Positions 27,283 through 27,552 of a DNA stretch of 27,552 bases are shown one piece after another (position 1 is the stretch's first letter; each line of letters opens with the position of its first letter). Source of the DNA: an uncultured bacterium (lineage in GTDB: Bacteria; Verrucomicrobiota; Kiritimatiellia; CAIKKV01); contig CAIKKV010000150.1 of the NCBI GenBank assembly GCA_903828035.1, positions 1 to 27,552 on the forward strand. Reading direction: 5' to 3'. The notes below the pieces were generated by a model that did not search any database, was not told the DNA's origin, and worked only from the letters and a program-made list of their open reading frames with translations. A program made the translations under genes and the position numbers.

Positions 27283-27311
27283 CTGACAGTACCCCTCGAT
27301 TTTGCTATTAT
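27283..27311 (+). promoter_or_regulatory. Sigma70-type promoter for the right-edge gene
   Basis: CTGACA (27283-27288) and TATTAT (27306-27311) are 17 bases apart, each one mismatch from consensus, in a sharply AT-rich island (27301-27320). The same island contains a perfect TATAAT on the minus strand (27312-27307), so it might also serve the divergent membrane-protein/M28 genes, although no well-spaced minus-strand -35 was found. The remaining parts of the 192-base gap 27213-27404 hold a small GACC/GGTC hairpin (27347-27358) and a short open frame (listed). Confidence 0.55.
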
Positions 27312-27321
27312 ATAAATAGTG

Positions 27322-27408
27322 ATGAGCCCGCTATCCCTAAGTCAACGACCTGCCGGTCGGCCTGAGCAGTATGCCCGCGTGAGCGCCGAAGGGAACCGGA
27401 AACAATGA
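27322..27408 (+). CDS. Possible 28-codon leader ORF overlapping the start of the next gene
   Basis: An ATG at 27322, about ten bases after the -10 box and so close to the expected transcript start, opens a 28-residue frame (MSPLSLSQRPAGRPEQYARV and onward). It ends in a TGA sharing bases with the ATG of the downstream gene (ATGA at 27405-27408). It has no ribosome site and could only be translated as a near-leaderless message. It may be chance. Confidence 0.2.
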   Translation: MSPLSLSQRPAGRPEQYARVSAEGNRKQ

Positions 27409-27552
27409 GCGAGAACCGCACCCCCGCCAAGGCGTTCCAGTCCCTCTTGTTCCCCGCTATCGCGGCGATACTGGTCGCCGGAATGCTTTTCTCCTGGTGG
27501 ACGGCGCGGCAAACCGACCGGCGGATGCGCGCCAACCTGCTGCAACAGGCGC
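27405..27552 (+). CDS. N-terminus of a membrane protein, probably a sensor kinase (cut by window edge)
   Basis: Forty-nine codons are visible: a short basic N-terminus, one membrane helix (about residues 13-33, SLLFPAIAAILVAGMLFSWW), then TARQTDRRMRANLLQQA. A helix followed by an R/D-rich segment and LLQQA reminds me of the periplasmic start of PAS-containing sensor histidine kinases, but too little is present to be sure. GGAA at 27391-27394 is a modest ribosome site, and the only upstream in-frame stop (27363-27365) leaves no alternative ATG. The promoter at 27283-27311 fits this gene. Confidence 0.6.
   Translation, partial: MSENRTPAKAFQSLLFPAIAAILVAGMLFSWWTARQTDRRMRANLLQQA

Overview
The window is GC-rich DNA, densely packed with genes on both strands, from what looks like a free-living bacterium of the PVC group. 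Kiritimatiellota- or Lentisphaerota-like is my best guess, and it is an inference. It rests on the mix of glycan-active enzymes (a GH123/DUF6067-like protein, GH127, a GH65 fusion, a BNR-repeat protein), the one non-coding stretch built of 9-bp-periodic repeats of the ATCCGTGTA / CATGAAGAA type, and a GspE-like ATPase with an N-terminal excisionase-type helix-turn-helix. No rRNA, tRNA, CRISPR array, phage gene or insertion sequence was recognised.

Layout. Positions 2-3226 (+) hold a large glycoside-hydrolase-like protein cut by the left window edge. Positions 3227-3787 are non-coding and repeat-rich. Positions 3788-5704 (-) encode a GH127 beta-L-arabinofuranosidase. Positions 5899-13208 (+) hold seven tightly packed, mostly overlapping genes: a DUF6754-like membrane protein, a membrane-anchored propeller-like protein, a second membrane-anchored protein that looks like a distant paralogue of the first, a seven-helix membrane protein, a small one-helix protein, a MutL/GlmL-family ASKHA ATPase, and a protein with a barrel-sandwich-like N-terminus and an SH3/KOW-like C-terminus. 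Positions 13247-17493 (+) hold a trehalase/GH63-like hydrolase translationally coupled to a GH65 phosphorylase fused to beta-phosphoglucomutase. A Gfo/Idh/MocA oxidoreductase follows at 17546-18784 (+).

The rest, 18772-27212, is on the minus strand. In transcription order it holds a small membrane protein, an M28 zinc aminopeptidase, glycogen phosphorylase, a flavodoxin, a glucosamine-6-phosphate-deaminase-like protein, the HTH-GspE fusion and an Asp-box sialidase-like protein. At the right edge a new plus-strand gene begins at 27405, probably a membrane sensor, preceded by a good promoter.

How the genes fit together. Much of the window is intracellular sugar use: phosphorolysis of glycogen, alpha-glucobiose phosphorolysis feeding beta-glucose-1-phosphate directly into glucose-6-phosphate, arabinoside hydrolysis and amino-sugar metabolism. 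The seven-gene 5899-13208 operon does not fit that theme. It combines an ATPase whose family is named after glutamate mutase, with no mutase subunit present, and at least five membrane proteins with large soluble domains. It is the best candidate here for an undescribed membrane system.
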